From the NCBI GenBank assembly GCA_034926225.1, contig JAYFRF010000002.1, positions 62,001-126,000 of the forward strand: a DNA stretch of 64,000 nt, written 5' to 3'. The position numbers and the translations under genes are program-made. Every line of letters starts with the position of its first letter. Positions within the stretch are counted from its first letter, which is position 1. Below the pieces are notes generated by a model. That model was not told the origin of the DNA and did no database searches. It worked only from the letters and a program-made list of their open reading frames with translations. Positions 16,659-24,943 of the stretch are shown here, one piece after another. This DNA is from JAAZKA01 sp034926225 (GTDB lineage: Bacteria > Bacillota > Clostridia > Oscillospirales > QAMX01).

Positions 16659-16701
16659 TTCCTCCCTTACGTAAAATCTCTTCTGGGAAAAAAGAGAGGA
16701 A
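16659..16701 (-). promoter_or_regulatory. Candidate ribosome-binding-site sequestering helix in the ribU leader
   Basis: On the minus strand TTCCTCTC (16694-16701) can pair over 8 bp, with one G-U pair, with the GGGAGGAA ribosome-binding site (16659-16666). This suggests that the riboswitch may act on translation. Inference from complementarity only. Confidence 0.35.
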
Positions 16702-16759
16702 GAACAGGCGAAGCCCGCATTAACGACAATATAATCAAGAAAAAGCGAAGGCTTCGAGT

Positions 16760-16895
16760 CCTCTTCCATCCGGACTGTAACCGTCGGCGCCGGAATATAC
16801 CGGACTCTGCGGCGGCTCAGGCGGCCGTCGCTCGCGGGCTCGGCGGGGAATCCCCCGCATTACCGCCGGTTGGGGAATTACACCCCTACCCTGAA
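16760..16895 (-). ncRNA. FMN riboswitch (RFN element)
   Basis: Read on the minus strand, the leader of the RibU-like gene shows the conserved RFN core in order: AGGGTAGGGGTGTAATTCCCC, CCGGCGGTA, AGCCCGCGAGCG, CCGCAGAGTCCGGT, TTCCGGCGCCGACGGTTA and CAGTCCGGATGGAAGAG. These are the paired arms and invariant loop bases of the FMN aptamer. Bound FMN should lower expression of the downstream transporter. No clean terminator hairpin was found immediately after the aptamer; translational control is possible. Confidence 0.96.
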
Positions 16896-17029
16896 GACAA
16901 GCCTATTTTATCACAGAGTACCGCACAATGCAAGAGTCGGGAGAGAGATTTTTATCGTGCCGGGCGGGAATTCGTTATAAAAACAGTTATCGGGGGGTAA
17001 AATTTTTCACTGATCCGGGGAAAAAGCAG

Positions 17030-17058
17030 TTGACACGAGAACAAAAAGACAGTATAAT
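17030..17058 (+). promoter_or_regulatory. Strong sigma-A promoter of rpmH
   Basis: Consensus TTGACA (17030-17035), 17 bp and TATAAT (17053-17058). The stretch 16896-17029 has no gene and no convincing DnaA boxes. Confidence 0.95.
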
Positions 17059-17139
17059 ATAGTTTGTTTCACGCTGCCCGTGGATCCTGTCCGCGGGCGA
17101 GAGAGAATCGATTTGAGCATAAGCAGGAGGTGTCAACAC

Positions 17140-17274
17140 ATGCTTCGCACTTACCAGCCGAAGAAGCGCCAGCGCTCCCGTGAGCACGGCTTCCGCAAGA
17201 GAATGGCTACGGCCAACGGAAGAAAGGTTTTAGCCCGCAGACGCGCCAAGGGCAGATACCAGCTGACGTACTAA
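17140..17274 (+). CDS. rpmH: 50S ribosomal protein L34
   Basis: A 44-residue basic protein with the unmistakable L34 sequence: LRTYQPKKRQRSREHGFRKRM followed by NGRKVLARRRAKGR. It is a component of the large ribosomal subunit near the exit tunnel. The ATG follows AGGAGGTGTCAACAC. It starts the rpmH-rnpA-yidD-yidC-khpB-mnmE-mnmG-rsmG block that in most bacteria lies next to dnaA and oriC; here the upstream neighbour is the FMN-riboswitch transporter gene instead. Confidence 0.97.
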   Translation: MLRTYQPKKRQRSREHGFRKRMATANGRKVLARRRAKGRYQLTY

Positions 17275-17317
17275 GAAAGACGGCTCGACTCCAAGGAAAG
17301 AGCGGACGCTTGCATAT

Positions 17318-17368
17318 AAAAGCCCGCGGCTAGTTTTTAGGAAAAAAATAGTGTTGCGGGCTTTTGTC
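17318..17368 (+). terminator. Hairpin between rpmH and rnpA, probable attenuator
   Basis: AAAAGCCCGC (17318-17327) pairs with GCGGGCTTTT (17356-17365) across a 28-base AT-rich loop. The T-run ends the second arm. It would reduce transcription of rnpA relative to rpmH, a common arrangement, though the long loop makes it weaker than the other terminators. Confidence 0.6.
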
Positions 17369-17410
17369 GCGTACGAACACGTATGCGAAGGAATTGCTAA
17401 AGGAAAAAGG

Positions 17411-17749
17411 ATGCGTTTTACGGTTTCGATGAAAGAGAACCGTGATTTTCGGCGGCTGTACTCGTCGGGAAAGACCTCGGTATGCGGCTTGTTGGCCGTT
17501 TACACGCGGAAAAACAGGCTCGAGTACAATCGTTTAGGAATTACGGTGGGAACGAAGCTCGGAGGTGCGGTCGTGCGCAACCGGGTTCGCCGCCGCATAC
17601 GCGAAGCGTACCGGTTAGAGGAGTCAAGCCTGCGGACGGGTTATGACATCGTGGTCGTCGCCCGAATGAAAGCTGCGGAGGCGGATTATGCGCATCTGCG
17701 GCAGAGTCTTATCCATACTTTGGGGAAACTGGGACTCCTCGGCGTATGA
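17411..17749 (+). CDS. rnpA: Ribonuclease P protein component
   Basis: A 112-residue basic protein that assists the RNase P RNA in cutting tRNA 5' leaders. The N-terminus RFTVSMKENRDFRRLYSSGK and the RNR signature region (GGAVVRNRVRRRIREAYR) are diagnostic. The ATG at 17411 with AAAGGAAAAAGG before it gives the family length; the longer reading from 17351 would start within the hairpin. The stop overlaps the yidD start (ATGA). Confidence 0.95.
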   Translation: MRFTVSMKENRDFRRLYSSGKTSVCGLLAVYTRKNRLEYNRLGITVGTKLGGAVVRNRVRRRIREAYRLEESSLRTGYDIVVVARMKAAEADYAHLRQSLIHTLGKLGLLGV

Positions 17750-17958
17750 AACGGCTTCTTACCGCGCTGATCCGTTTTTATCGCCGACAGCTGTCGCCGC
17801 TGAAAAGAACCCCCACCTGTCGGTTCATCCCCACCTGTTCGGAGTACGCGCTGCTGGCGATTGAGAAATACGGCGCGTGGAAGGGAACGCGGCTCGCGAT
17901 ATGTCGGGTGCTGCGATGTCACCCCTTCCATCCCGGCGGTTATGATCCCGTACCGTAG
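17746..17958 (+). CDS. yidD: Membrane protein insertion efficiency factor YidD
   Basis: A 70-residue protein with the YidD signature: LIRFYRRQLSPL, then CRFIPTCSEYALLAIEKYGAWKG and CHPFHPGGYDPVP. The cysteines are conserved in the family. It helps YidC-dependent insertion of inner membrane proteins and is membrane-associated through an amphipathic N-terminal helix. It overlaps rnpA by 4 bp. Confidence 0.95.
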   Translation: MKRLLTALIRFYRRQLSPLKRTPTCRFIPTCSEYALLAIEKYGAWKGTRLAICRVLRCHPFHPGGYDPVP

Positions 17959-17982
17959 TCGATTGTCCTGTTACCGGGATTC

Positions 17983-18010
17983 TTTTGAAAGTAACCGCGC
18001 GGAGTATAAT
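17983..18010 (+). promoter_or_regulatory. Possible internal promoter before yidC
   Basis: TTTTGA (17983-17988), 16 bp and a perfect TATAAT (18005-18010). The -35 is weak, but the -10 is consensus, so yidC and the downstream genes may be transcribed independently of rpmH. Confidence 0.5.
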
Positions 18011-18024
18011 AACCCCCTTTACTG

Positions 18025-18070
18025 AAAGGAGTACGAAGGGCAAAATCGATAGTCCCTTCGTGGAACGCCT
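18025..18070 (+). promoter_or_regulatory. yidC translation leader with hairpin between SD and start
   Basis: GAAAGGAG ends at 18031, 39 bases before the ATG at 18071, too far for normal use. Between them lies a perfect 8-bp hairpin, ACGAAGGG (18033-18040) with CCCTTCGT (18054-18061). Folding it would leave about ten bases between Shine-Dalgarno and start. Confidence 0.5.
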
Positions 18071-19087
18071 ATGTTCCGAGACGAACGAACCCGCACGCGG
18101 ATGTCGCGTTTGCTAGTGATCGCCGTTCTCACCGTGTTCCTCGCGCTGACGCTGACGGGGTGTATCACCACCTCCGACGGCACGCAGGTGAACATCTTCA
18201 CCCTGTTGATCGTCCGGCCTTTTGCGTGGATTTTGCGTAAGATTTACGATCTCATCGGATCGTATGGATGGTCGATCATCATATTCCAGCTGTTGGCGAA
18301 GGCTCTTGTCCTGCCGCTGTCGATCAAGGGCAAAAAGGGCATGATGGAAACACAGCGGATTCAACCGAAGCTAAAAGAGCTTGAAAACCGCTACAAGAAC
18401 GATAAAGCCAAATATCAGGAGGAAATGTCGAAGCTTTACCAGTCGGAGGGCATCAGCCCGATGTCCGGCTGCCTGCCGACGCTTTTGACGTTTCCGATCA
18501 TGATCGGTCTGTATTGGCCGATCAGCCAGCCGCTGACCTACCTGATGAACCTGACGGCAGCGCAGATCGAGACGATCAAAACGACGCTGCAATACGCGGC
18601 CAACACGCACGTATCGGAAATGACGCTCGCGCAGCAGGTATTTGAGAATTTCGATCTCGTCAAGGCCATTTCCCCGAACATCATCCGGATGGACTTCACC
18701 TTCCTCGGTATGAACTTAGGACTGATACCGGACTGGAAGGTCATCAATCTGTTGTTTTTGATCCCGATTATCTCGGGTTTGACGTCGTTTGCGTTAACGA
18801 AGCTGACAAACATGTTACAATTCAAGAGCACGGGAACGATGCCGCAGGGACAGAACAGCACGATGATGTACATGATGCCTCTCGTGTCGGTTTGGTTCGG
18901 CTTCACGCTCCCGGCAGGCCTTGGTCTTTACTGGATCGCGTCGAACGTCACCGCGGCGGCGCAGGAATACTTCATGTACATGTACTTTGAGAAACAGAAA
19001 CTGAAAAAACCGGATCCCACCAAACTCCCAAAGGAGGAAAAGAAGACCAATGGTCAAAAGAGTCGAAGCCAGCGGAAAAAGCACTGA
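18071..19087 (+). CDS. yidC: Membrane protein insertase YidC (Oxa1 family)
   Basis: A 338-residue membrane insertase. The N-terminal hydrophobic segment ends in a lipobox-like LTLTGC, as in SpoIIIJ-type proteins, followed by the Oxa1 core: WSIIIFQLLAKALVLPLSIK, a cytoplasmic coiled hairpin (MMETQRIQPKLKELENRYKND), SGCLPTLLTFPIMIGLYWPI and the later MMYMMPLVSVWFGFTLPAGLGLYWIAS. The C-terminal tail is rich in lysine. It inserts membrane proteins with or without SecYEG. The ATG at 18071 has only a weak adjacent GGAA; a stronger ribosome-binding site lies beyond a hairpin upstream. Its end overlaps khpB by 38 bp. Confidence 0.93.
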   Translation: MFRDERTRTRMSRLLVIAVLTVFLALTLTGCITTSDGTQVNIFTLLIVRPFAWILRKIYDLIGSYGWSIIIFQLLAKALVLPLSIKGKKGMMETQRIQPKLKELENRYKNDKAKYQEEMSKLYQSEGISPMSGCLPTLLTFPIMIGLYWPISQPLTYLMNLTAAQIETIKTTLQYAANTHVSEMTLAQQVFENFDLVKAISPNIIRMDFTFLGMNLGLIPDWKVINLLFLIPIISGLTSFALTKLTNMLQFKSTGTMPQGQNSTMMYMMPLVSVWFGFTLPAGLGLYWIASNVTAAAQEYFMYMYFEKQKLKKPDPTKLPKEEKKTNGQKSRSQRKKH

Positions 19088-19745
19088 GGAAGCGATCCGC
19101 GCGGCGCTGGCGGAATTAGGCGTACGGCGCGAGGACGTCGTGATCGAGGAACTTGTCAAACCGCGTTCGGGATTTTTCGGCATCGGCGCGGTGGACGCGA
19201 AGGTTGCGGTCACGTACACGGCAAAACCCGCAGAGGAAGCGCGTGAATTTCTCGCGGGGCTTTTAGAGCGGATGGGTGTCACGGCGGAGATCGCCGAGGT
19301 CGAAAGCGAAGACGGGATCGCACTGGACATCCGGGGCGAGAACATGGGAGTCGTGATCGGACGCCGCGGCGATACGCTGGACGCGCTGCAGTATATCACG
19401 TCGATCGTTGTAAACCGCGGGCAGGACGAGCATATCAAGCTGACGATCGATACGGAGAATTACCGCGCCAAGCGCGAGGAGTCGCTCGCGAGCCTTGCTA
19501 ATAAGGTGGCCGGGCGCGTGCTGAAGTACAAGAAGAGCGTGACGCTGGAGCCGATGTCGGCGTATGAGCGCCGGGTCATTCATTCCACGCTGCAGAACAC
19601 GCGCGGCGTTACGACTTTCTCCACGGGCAGCGATCCGAACCGCCGCGTGGTGATCGCGCTGGCTAATAACAGCCGTCCGCCCCGCCGCACCGGCGCGCCG
19701 CGTGCCGGTGTCGCGGAAACGAAGATCGAACCCGTTACCGACTAA
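19050..19745 (+). CDS. khpB: RNA-binding protein KhpB (Jag)
   Basis: A 231-residue RNA-binding protein with three parts: the Jag N-terminal domain (about residues 1-50, VKRVEASGKSTEEAIRAALAELG, FGIGAVDAKV), a KH domain with GVVIGRRGDTLDALQYITS (about 97-115) and an R3H domain with ANKVAGRVLKYKKSVTLEPMSAYERRVIHSTLQ (about 150-190). In Gram-positive bacteria KhpB pairs with KhpA and influences RNA metabolism, division and elongation. It overlaps the end of yidC by 38 bp, and AGGAGG lies within yidC before its ATG. Confidence 0.93.
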   Translation: MVKRVEASGKSTEEAIRAALAELGVRREDVVIEELVKPRSGFFGIGAVDAKVAVTYTAKPAEEAREFLAGLLERMGVTAEIAEVESEDGIALDIRGENMGVVIGRRGDTLDALQYITSIVVNRGQDEHIKLTIDTENYRAKREESLASLANKVAGRVLKYKKSVTLEPMSAYERRVIHSTLQNTRGVTTFSTGSDPNRRVVIALANNSRPPRRTGAPRAGVAETKIEPVTD

Positions 19746-19761
19746 TCTCAAAGCTGCGATG

Positions 19762-19811
19762 AGGCGGATCGCCGTTATTCGATTTTTTCGATACGGCGGC
19801 CGCCTTTCTTT
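19762..19811 (+). terminator. Hairpin with T-run between khpB and mnmE
   Basis: AGGCGG-N2-CGCCGT (19762-19775) pairs with ACGGCGG-CCGCCT around a TCGA/TTTTTT loop region and is followed by TTCTTT. It is a probable partial terminator within the block. Confidence 0.65.
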
Positions 19812-19833
19812 GATAGGATAAGGAGCGAAATTC

Positions 19834-21159
19834 ATGGCAAACGATACGATAGCGGCGTGCGCGACGGGACTTGCGAGAGCCGCGATCGGGGTGCTGCGCT
19901 TAAGCGGGCCGGACGCGCTGGCGATAGCAAGCCAAGTCTTCCCCGTGAAGAAGGCCGTCCCGCGCAGGCTGCGGTTCGGGGCGTTTTACGTGGACGGCGC
20001 GCGGGTGGACGAAGGGCTGTTCGTCTACATGCCGGGGCCCTCGTCGTATACGGGAGAGGATACCGTGGAGCTCTACTGTCACGGCTCTCCGGGTCTGATC
20101 GCGTTGCTTTTGGACGCGCTGTACCGCGCGGGCGCGCGGCCCGCACAGCCGGGGGAGTTTACGCGGCGCGCGTTTGAGAACGGGAAGCTCGATCTCGCGC
20201 AGGCGGAGGCTGTTGTCGACTTAATCGACAGCGAAACGCGCGCGGCAGCGAGGAACGCGGCGGCCCAGCTCTCCGGCGCTTTGGGCAAGCGGCTGTCCCC
20301 CGTCCGGGACAGCCTGATCGGCCTTGCGGCACATTTTTCGGCAGTCATAGATTATCCGGACGATGATATTCCTGAATTTTTCACGGAAGATGCGGTGAAA
20401 ACGCTGCGGGACGCAGCAGACGCGCTTCAAAAGCTGCTATCAAGCGTCCGGGAGGGCGGTTTGCTGCGCGACGGCGTCACCTGCGTGCTGGCGGGCGCGC
20501 CGAACGTGGGGAAATCCTCGCTGTTAAACGCGCTTTCCGGGGAGGATCGCGCGATCGTGACGCCGATACCGGGGACGACGCGGGATGTGATCGATACCCG
20601 CGTGGTCTGGGAAGGCATCGCGGTACGGCTTCTGGACACGGCGGGACTGCGGGAAAGCGACGATCCGATCGAGCGGGAAGGCGTGGCGCGCACAGAGCGC
20701 GCGATGAAAGACGCCTCTTTGATCCTCGCGGTATTCGACGGGTCACGGGAGAGCCTTGAGCGGCCGGAAGTACCCCCGGAAACGCCGGTGATCGCGGTTG
20801 TCAATAAATGCGACCTGCCCCCACGTCTGCCGGCACCGCCGTATGAAACGGTGGTGCGGGTGAGCGCCGCGACGGGTGAGGGCATCCCTGTCTTAAAAGA
20901 CGCGATGATCGCGGCGCTGCGGCTGACCGATATCGCATCCGACGGGTCGACCGTGACGAATCCGCGGCAGGCAAGCGCGCTCTCTCGTGCTCTTGCGTGC
21001 GTCGGGAGCGCCGAGCGCGCGCTGATCAGCGGCGTTACACCCGACGCGGTGATGACCGAGGTCGAGGACGCGGCGGCAATTTTGGGCGAGATCACGGGCG
21101 AGAGTGCGTCGGAGGATATCCTCGCGACGATCTTCTCCCGCTTCTGTGTGGGGAAATAA
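19834..21159 (+). CDS. mnmE: tRNA uridine-5-carboxymethylaminomethyl modification GTPase MnmE
   Basis: A 441-residue protein, a little shorter than the usual 450-460. The N-terminal tetrahydrofolate-binding domain (TIAACATGLARAAIGVLRLSGP) is followed by a helical domain that is split by the G domain: G1 GAPNVGKSSLLN (about residue 222), the G2 region GTTRD, DTAGLRE (G3) and NKCD (G4). It ends in FCVGK, the conserved C-terminal CxGK motif. With MnmG it modifies the wobble uridine of several tRNAs. The ATG follows AAGGAG. Confidence 0.96.
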   Translation: MANDTIAACATGLARAAIGVLRLSGPDALAIASQVFPVKKAVPRRLRFGAFYVDGARVDEGLFVYMPGPSSYTGEDTVELYCHGSPGLIALLLDALYRAGARPAQPGEFTRRAFENGKLDLAQAEAVVDLIDSETRAAARNAAAQLSGALGKRLSPVRDSLIGLAAHFSAVIDYPDDDIPEFFTEDAVKTLRDAADALQKLLSSVREGGLLRDGVTCVLAGAPNVGKSSLLNALSGEDRAIVTPIPGTTRDVIDTRVVWEGIAVRLLDTAGLRESDDPIEREGVARTERAMKDASLILAVFDGSRESLERPEVPPETPVIAVVNKCDLPPRLPAPPYETVVRVSAATGEGIPVLKDAMIAALRLTDIASDGSTVTNPRQASALSRALACVGSAERALISGVTPDAVMTEVEDAAAILGEITGESASEDILATIFSRFCVGK

Positions 21160-21190
21160 GCGATACTCTAAACACGAGGGGAGGAATACC

Positions 21191-23056
21191 ATGCGATACG
21201 ACGCGGGAGAATATGACATCGCGGTCGTCGGCGCGGGGCATGCCGGCATCGAAGCGGCACTCGCGGCGGCAAGACTGGGGATGCGCGTCGTCTGCTTTAC
21301 GATCAACTTAGACGCGGTGGGGAACATGCCCTGCAACCCCGCGATCGGGGGAACCGCGAAGGGGCATCTGGTGCGCGAGATCGACGCGTTGGGCGGCGAG
21401 ATGGGCCGGGCCGCTGACGCGACGTGCATCCAGTACCGGATGCTGAACCGCGGCAAGGGTCCGGCGGTGCACAGCCTGCGGGCGCAGGCCGACCGGGCGA
21501 TGTACCGGCTCTATATGAAGCACGCGCTGGAGGCGCAGGAGCGTTTGACGCTCAAGCAGGCCGAGATCACGGAAATTTTAACGAAAGACGGGCATGTTTC
21601 CGGCGTGGTGACGCGCATCGGCGCCGAGTACCGGGTGCGCTCGGCCATCGTCTGCACGGGAACGTTTCTTTCCGGACGCATCATCATCGGTGACGTCTCC
21701 TTTGACAGCGGCCCGGACGGCATGCACGCGGCGACGGCGCTGACTTCCAGCCTGCGCGCGCTGGGGCTTTCCATCCGGCGGTTTAAAACCGGCACGCCGC
21801 CGCGCGTCAACCGCCGTACCGTCGATTTTACCAGGTTAGAGGTGCAGCCGGGAGACGAGGAGATCGAACCGTTCTCGTTTGAAACGGAAACGCCGCCGAA
21901 AAATCGGGCGGTCTGCCATATGACGCATACGACGTCCGAAACGCATGCGCTGATCCGGGCGAATCTGTCGCGCTCACCGCTGTACTCCGGCAGCATCAAA
22001 GGGGTCGGGCCGCGCTACTGTCCGTCGATTGAGGACAAGGTGGTACGCTTCGCGGACAAAGAGCGGCACACGCTCTTTATTGAGCCGATGGGACTTGATT
22101 CGGAGGAGCTGTATATTCAAGGGTTTTCGTCGTCGATGCCGGAGGACGTTCAGATCGCGATGATGCATACGGTCCCGGGGCTCGAGCACGCCGAAGCGAT
22201 GCGCCCGGCGTATGCGATCGAGTACGACTGCGTGGATCCGCTGGAGCTTTCCCCCACGCTCGAGTGCAAGAAAATCGGGGGCTTATACGGCGCGGGGCAG
22301 TTTAACGGGACTTCCGGGTATGAAGAGGCGGCGGCGCAGGGTCTGATGGCGGGCATTAACGCGGTCTTAAAGCTGCGAGGGGAGGAGCCTCTCGTGCTCG
22401 ACCGCTCGGACGCGTATATCGGCACCTTAATCGACGACCTAGTCACAAAAGGAACGAACGAGCCGTACCGCATGATGACGTCGCGCTCGGAATACCGGCT
22501 CCTTTTGCGGCAGGATAACGCGGATCTGCGGCTGTCGAAGTACGGGCTGCGGGTGGGCCTGATATCGCAGGAACGGTACGACCGCGTGATGGAGAAATAC
22601 GCGCGGGTGGAGGAGGAAATACGGCGCATCGAGGGGACGACGATCGCGCCCTCCCCGACGCTTTCGGCAATCCTTGCCGCGCAGAACAGCGCGGAGGTGA
22701 CGACGGGGGTCAAGCTAGGCGCGCTGCTGCGGCGTCCGGAGCTTACCTATGAGTTGCTCGCACCGGTCGATACGACAAGACCCGAACTGCCGCATGCGAT
22801 TTGGGAAGCCGCGGAGATCGATATCCGGTATGAGGGGTATTTGCGGCGGCAGGAGTCGCAGGTGGCGCAATTTAAGAAGCTTGAAAGCCGTCTCCTGCCC
22901 GAGGATTTCAACTATCGCGCGCTTGGGGGACTGCGGCTTGAGGCCAGACAGAAGCTCGACGCGCTGCGTCCCAGAAGTATCGGGCAGGCCGCACGCATTT
23001 CCGGCGTGAGCCCCGCCGATATCACCGTGCTGCTCATTGCGCTTGGCATCCATTAA
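21191..23056 (+). CDS. mnmG: tRNA uridine-5-carboxymethylaminomethyl modification enzyme MnmG
   Basis: A 621-residue FAD-binding partner of MnmE. The dinucleotide fold is at the N-terminus (VVGAGHAGIEAALAAARLG), and the signatures GGTAKGHLVREIDALGG, NRGKGPAVHSLRAQADR, and RFKTGTPPR follow. The C-terminal helical domain includes QESQVAQFKKLESRLLPEDF. The start at 21191 follows GGGGAGGAATACC; the open frame extends into mnmE but that reading is not used. The gap from mnmE is 31 bp. Confidence 0.96.
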   Translation: MRYDAGEYDIAVVGAGHAGIEAALAAARLGMRVVCFTINLDAVGNMPCNPAIGGTAKGHLVREIDALGGEMGRAADATCIQYRMLNRGKGPAVHSLRAQADRAMYRLYMKHALEAQERLTLKQAEITEILTKDGHVSGVVTRIGAEYRVRSAIVCTGTFLSGRIIIGDVSFDSGPDGMHAATALTSSLRALGLSIRRFKTGTPPRVNRRTVDFTRLEVQPGDEEIEPFSFETETPPKNRAVCHMTHTTSETHALIRANLSRSPLYSGSIKGVGPRYCPSIEDKVVRFADKERHTLFIEPMGLDSEELYIQGFSSSMPEDVQIAMMHTVPGLEHAEAMRPAYAIEYDCVDPLELSPTLECKKIGGLYGAGQFNGTSGYEEAAAQGLMAGINAVLKLRGEEPLVLDRSDAYIGTLIDDLVTKGTNEPYRMMTSRSEYRLLLRQDNADLRLSKYGLRVGLISQERYDRVMEKYARVEEEIRRIEGTTIAPSPTLSAILAAQNSAEVTTGVKLGALLRRPELTYELLAPVDTTRPELPHAIWEAAEIDIRYEGYLRRQESQVAQFKKLESRLLPEDFNYRALGGLRLEARQKLDALRPRSIGQAARISGVSPADITVLLIALGIH

Positions 23057-23069
23057 GGAGAGAACGCCT

Positions 23070-23777
23070 ATGTTGGAAGAAAACGCTTTATCCCTCCTCC
23101 GTGAAGGGCTCGCGGCCTTCGGGCTGGACGAAACCCGCGCGGCGCTTTTGGGGGACTATCTTTCCCGAGTTTTGGAGAAAAACAAAGTCATGAACCTCAC
23201 AGCGATTACGGATCCTGCAGACGCCGTACGGCTGCACCTGCTGGACTGCGCGACGCTATGCGCACAGTATACCTTTGCGGGCAAGAGCGTGATCGACGTC
23301 GGATGCGGCGCAGGGCTGCCGGGGCTGCCGATCCGGATCCTTGAACCGACAGTACACCTGACGCTGCTGGATGCGACGGAGAAGAAGATCGAGTTTCTGC
23401 GGGAGACGGCGGCAGCGCTGGCACTGGCAAACGTACGTTGTATTGCGGCGCGCGCGGAGGAAGCGGTGGAGCTTCGGGAAGTCTTTGACGTCGCGGTATC
23501 GCGGGCGGTGGCGCCATTGAACATTCTCTCGGAGCTGTGCCTGCCGTTCGTACGGGTCGGCGGACTTTTCTGCGCGATGAAAGCGAAGGCAGCGGACGAG
23601 GAGCTGCGGGAGGCGGCACGCGCGATCCAGCTTATGGGCGGCACGGTGCGGGAGAGCCGCGACTACACAATCCCGGGGACGTACGTGACGCACCGTGCGA
23701 TCTGGATAGAGAAGGTGTCGATAACGCCTGCGGGGTATCCCCGACGTTATGCGAAGATCAAACAGCGCCCTTTATAG
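23070..23777 (+). CDS. rsmG: 16S rRNA (guanine-527-N7)-methyltransferase RsmG
   Basis: A 235-residue S-adenosylmethionine-dependent methyltransferase. VIDVGCGAGLPGLPIRI is motif I and MNLTAITDPADAVRLHLLDC the family N-terminal signature; VSRAVAPLNILSELCLPFV follows. It methylates G527 in the 530 loop of 16S rRNA. Start 23070 is preceded by AAGGAGAGAACGCC, 13 bp after mnmG. Last of the conserved rpmH block; two transporter genes follow closely on the same transcript. Confidence 0.95.
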   Translation: MLEENALSLLREGLAAFGLDETRAALLGDYLSRVLEKNKVMNLTAITDPADAVRLHLLDCATLCAQYTFAGKSVIDVGCGAGLPGLPIRILEPTVHLTLLDATEKKIEFLRETAAALALANVRCIAARAEEAVELREVFDVAVSRAVAPLNILSELCLPFVRVGGLFCAMKAKAADEELREAARAIQLMGGTVRESRDYTIPGTYVTHRAIWIEKVSITPAGYPRRYAKIKQRPL

Positions 23778-23795
23778 AACAGAGGAGAGCGGCGG

Positions 23796-24332
23796 ATGAA
23801 TATTTATCTCGATTTATTCCTGACCTTTGCGAAAATCGGCGCGTTCACGTTCGGCGGGGGCTACGCGATGCTGCCGATGTTCCAGCGTGAGCTTTGCGAG
23901 CGGCACGGCTGGGTGACAAACGACGAGATTCTCGACTACTACGCGGTCGCGCAGTGTACGCCGGGGGTCATCGCGGTAAATACAGCGACGTTTGTCGGCG
24001 CGAAGAAGAAGGGCGCGCTGGGCGCGGCTTGCGCGACACTCGGCGTTGTCTTCCCGGCGGTGATCATCATTTCGGTGATCGCGCTGTTTTTGCAGCATTT
24101 TGCGGAGTATGCGGTGGTTCAGCACGCGTTCGCGGGCATCCGCGTCTCGGTAGCTGTTCTAATCACCGGCGCGGTGATCAGGCTGTGGAAATCGAACATC
24201 CGGAACCTGCGCGCGGTATTGATTTTCGCGGCGGCGCTGATCGTGACGGTATTTACGGATTGGTCGCCGGTGTATCTGGTAATCGCGGCGGCGGCTGTAG
24301 GGCTTTTGTTTGAGAAAGGGAGGAAAGTATGA
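23796..24332 (+). CDS. Chromate transporter family protein, first half
   Basis: A 178-residue half-size ChrA (CHR family) membrane protein with about five hydrophobic segments. The opening FLTFAKIGAFTFGGGYAMLPMFQRE and AQCTPGVIAVNTATFVGAKK are the family signature. Short CHR proteins occur as adjacent pairs that insert in opposite topologies and function together; the next gene is the partner, overlapping by 4 bp (ATGA). Chromate efflux is known for some members, but for gut clostridia the physiological anion is not established. Confidence 0.9.
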   Translation: MNIYLDLFLTFAKIGAFTFGGGYAMLPMFQRELCERHGWVTNDEILDYYAVAQCTPGVIAVNTATFVGAKKKGALGAACATLGVVFPAVIIISVIALFLQHFAEYAVVQHAFAGIRVSVAVLITGAVIRLWKSNIRNLRAVLIFAAALIVTVFTDWSPVYLVIAAAAVGLLFEKGRKV

Positions 24333-24901
24333 TCTATTTACAGCTTTTCCTCGAGTTTTTCAAAATCGGCCTGTTTGCCGTCGGCGGGGGCCTTGCGACG
24401 GTGCCTTTTTTACAGTCCTTGGCGGTGAAATACCCCTGGTTTGATACGGCGATGCTGTCGAACATGATCGCGGTAGGCGAATCGACACCCGGTCCGATCG
24501 GGGTGAACATGGCGACGTACGCGGGTATTACGGCGGCGGGCATACCGGGAGGACTAGTCGCGACGTTCGCGCTGGTATTGCCCTCGTACTGCATCATCCT
24601 GATTGTGGCGCGGGTATTGCGGAAATTTCGTGAGAACCGGTGGGTAAACGGAGCGTTTGACGGGCTGCGTCCGGCGGTCACGGGACTGATCGCGGCGGCT
24701 GGGCTGTCGGTGATGCAGGTAGCGCTGCTTACCGAGAATGTGGCGCTGACGATGAACCTGACGACGCTGGTGTCGTTTATCAGATGGCGGGAGTGCCTGC
24801 TGTATGCGGTACTGCTGTTCGTTTCACAGAAATGGAAGAAGCTGCATCCGATCTATCTGGTCGTGGCGGGCGCCGCAGTGGGGATTGCGCTGCAATTATA
24901 G
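24329..24901 (+). CDS. Chromate transporter family protein, second half
   Basis: A 190-residue CHR-family membrane protein, the partner of the preceding gene. The family pattern is repeated in FLEFFKIGLFAVGGGLATVPFLQ and AVGESTPGPIGVNMATYAG, and a long hydrophobic C-terminal half follows. The start overlaps the stop of its neighbour by 4 bp, so the two are made in equal amounts. A bidirectional terminator ends the transcript. Confidence 0.9.
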   Translation: MIYLQLFLEFFKIGLFAVGGGLATVPFLQSLAVKYPWFDTAMLSNMIAVGESTPGPIGVNMATYAGITAAGIPGGLVATFALVLPSYCIILIVARVLRKFRENRWVNGAFDGLRPAVTGLIAAAGLSVMQVALLTENVALTMNLTTLVSFIRWRECLLYAVLLFVSQKWKKLHPIYLVVAGAAVGIALQL

Positions 24902-24903
24902 TC

Positions 24904-24939
24904 AAAAAGGGACACAGCAGATTTGCCGTGTCCCTTTTT
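24904..24939 (+). terminator. Bidirectional intrinsic terminator
   Basis: A perfect 12-bp stem, AAAAAGGGACAC (24904-24915) with GTGTCCCTTTTT (24928-24939), separates the plus-strand transporter genes from the opposing gene that ends at 24944. Confidence 0.93.
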
Positions 24940-24943
24940 CCAT

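Noticed and set aside
16896..17029. Origin of replication
   Set aside because: Only weak TTATC-like words and no cluster of DnaA boxes; dnaA is absent.
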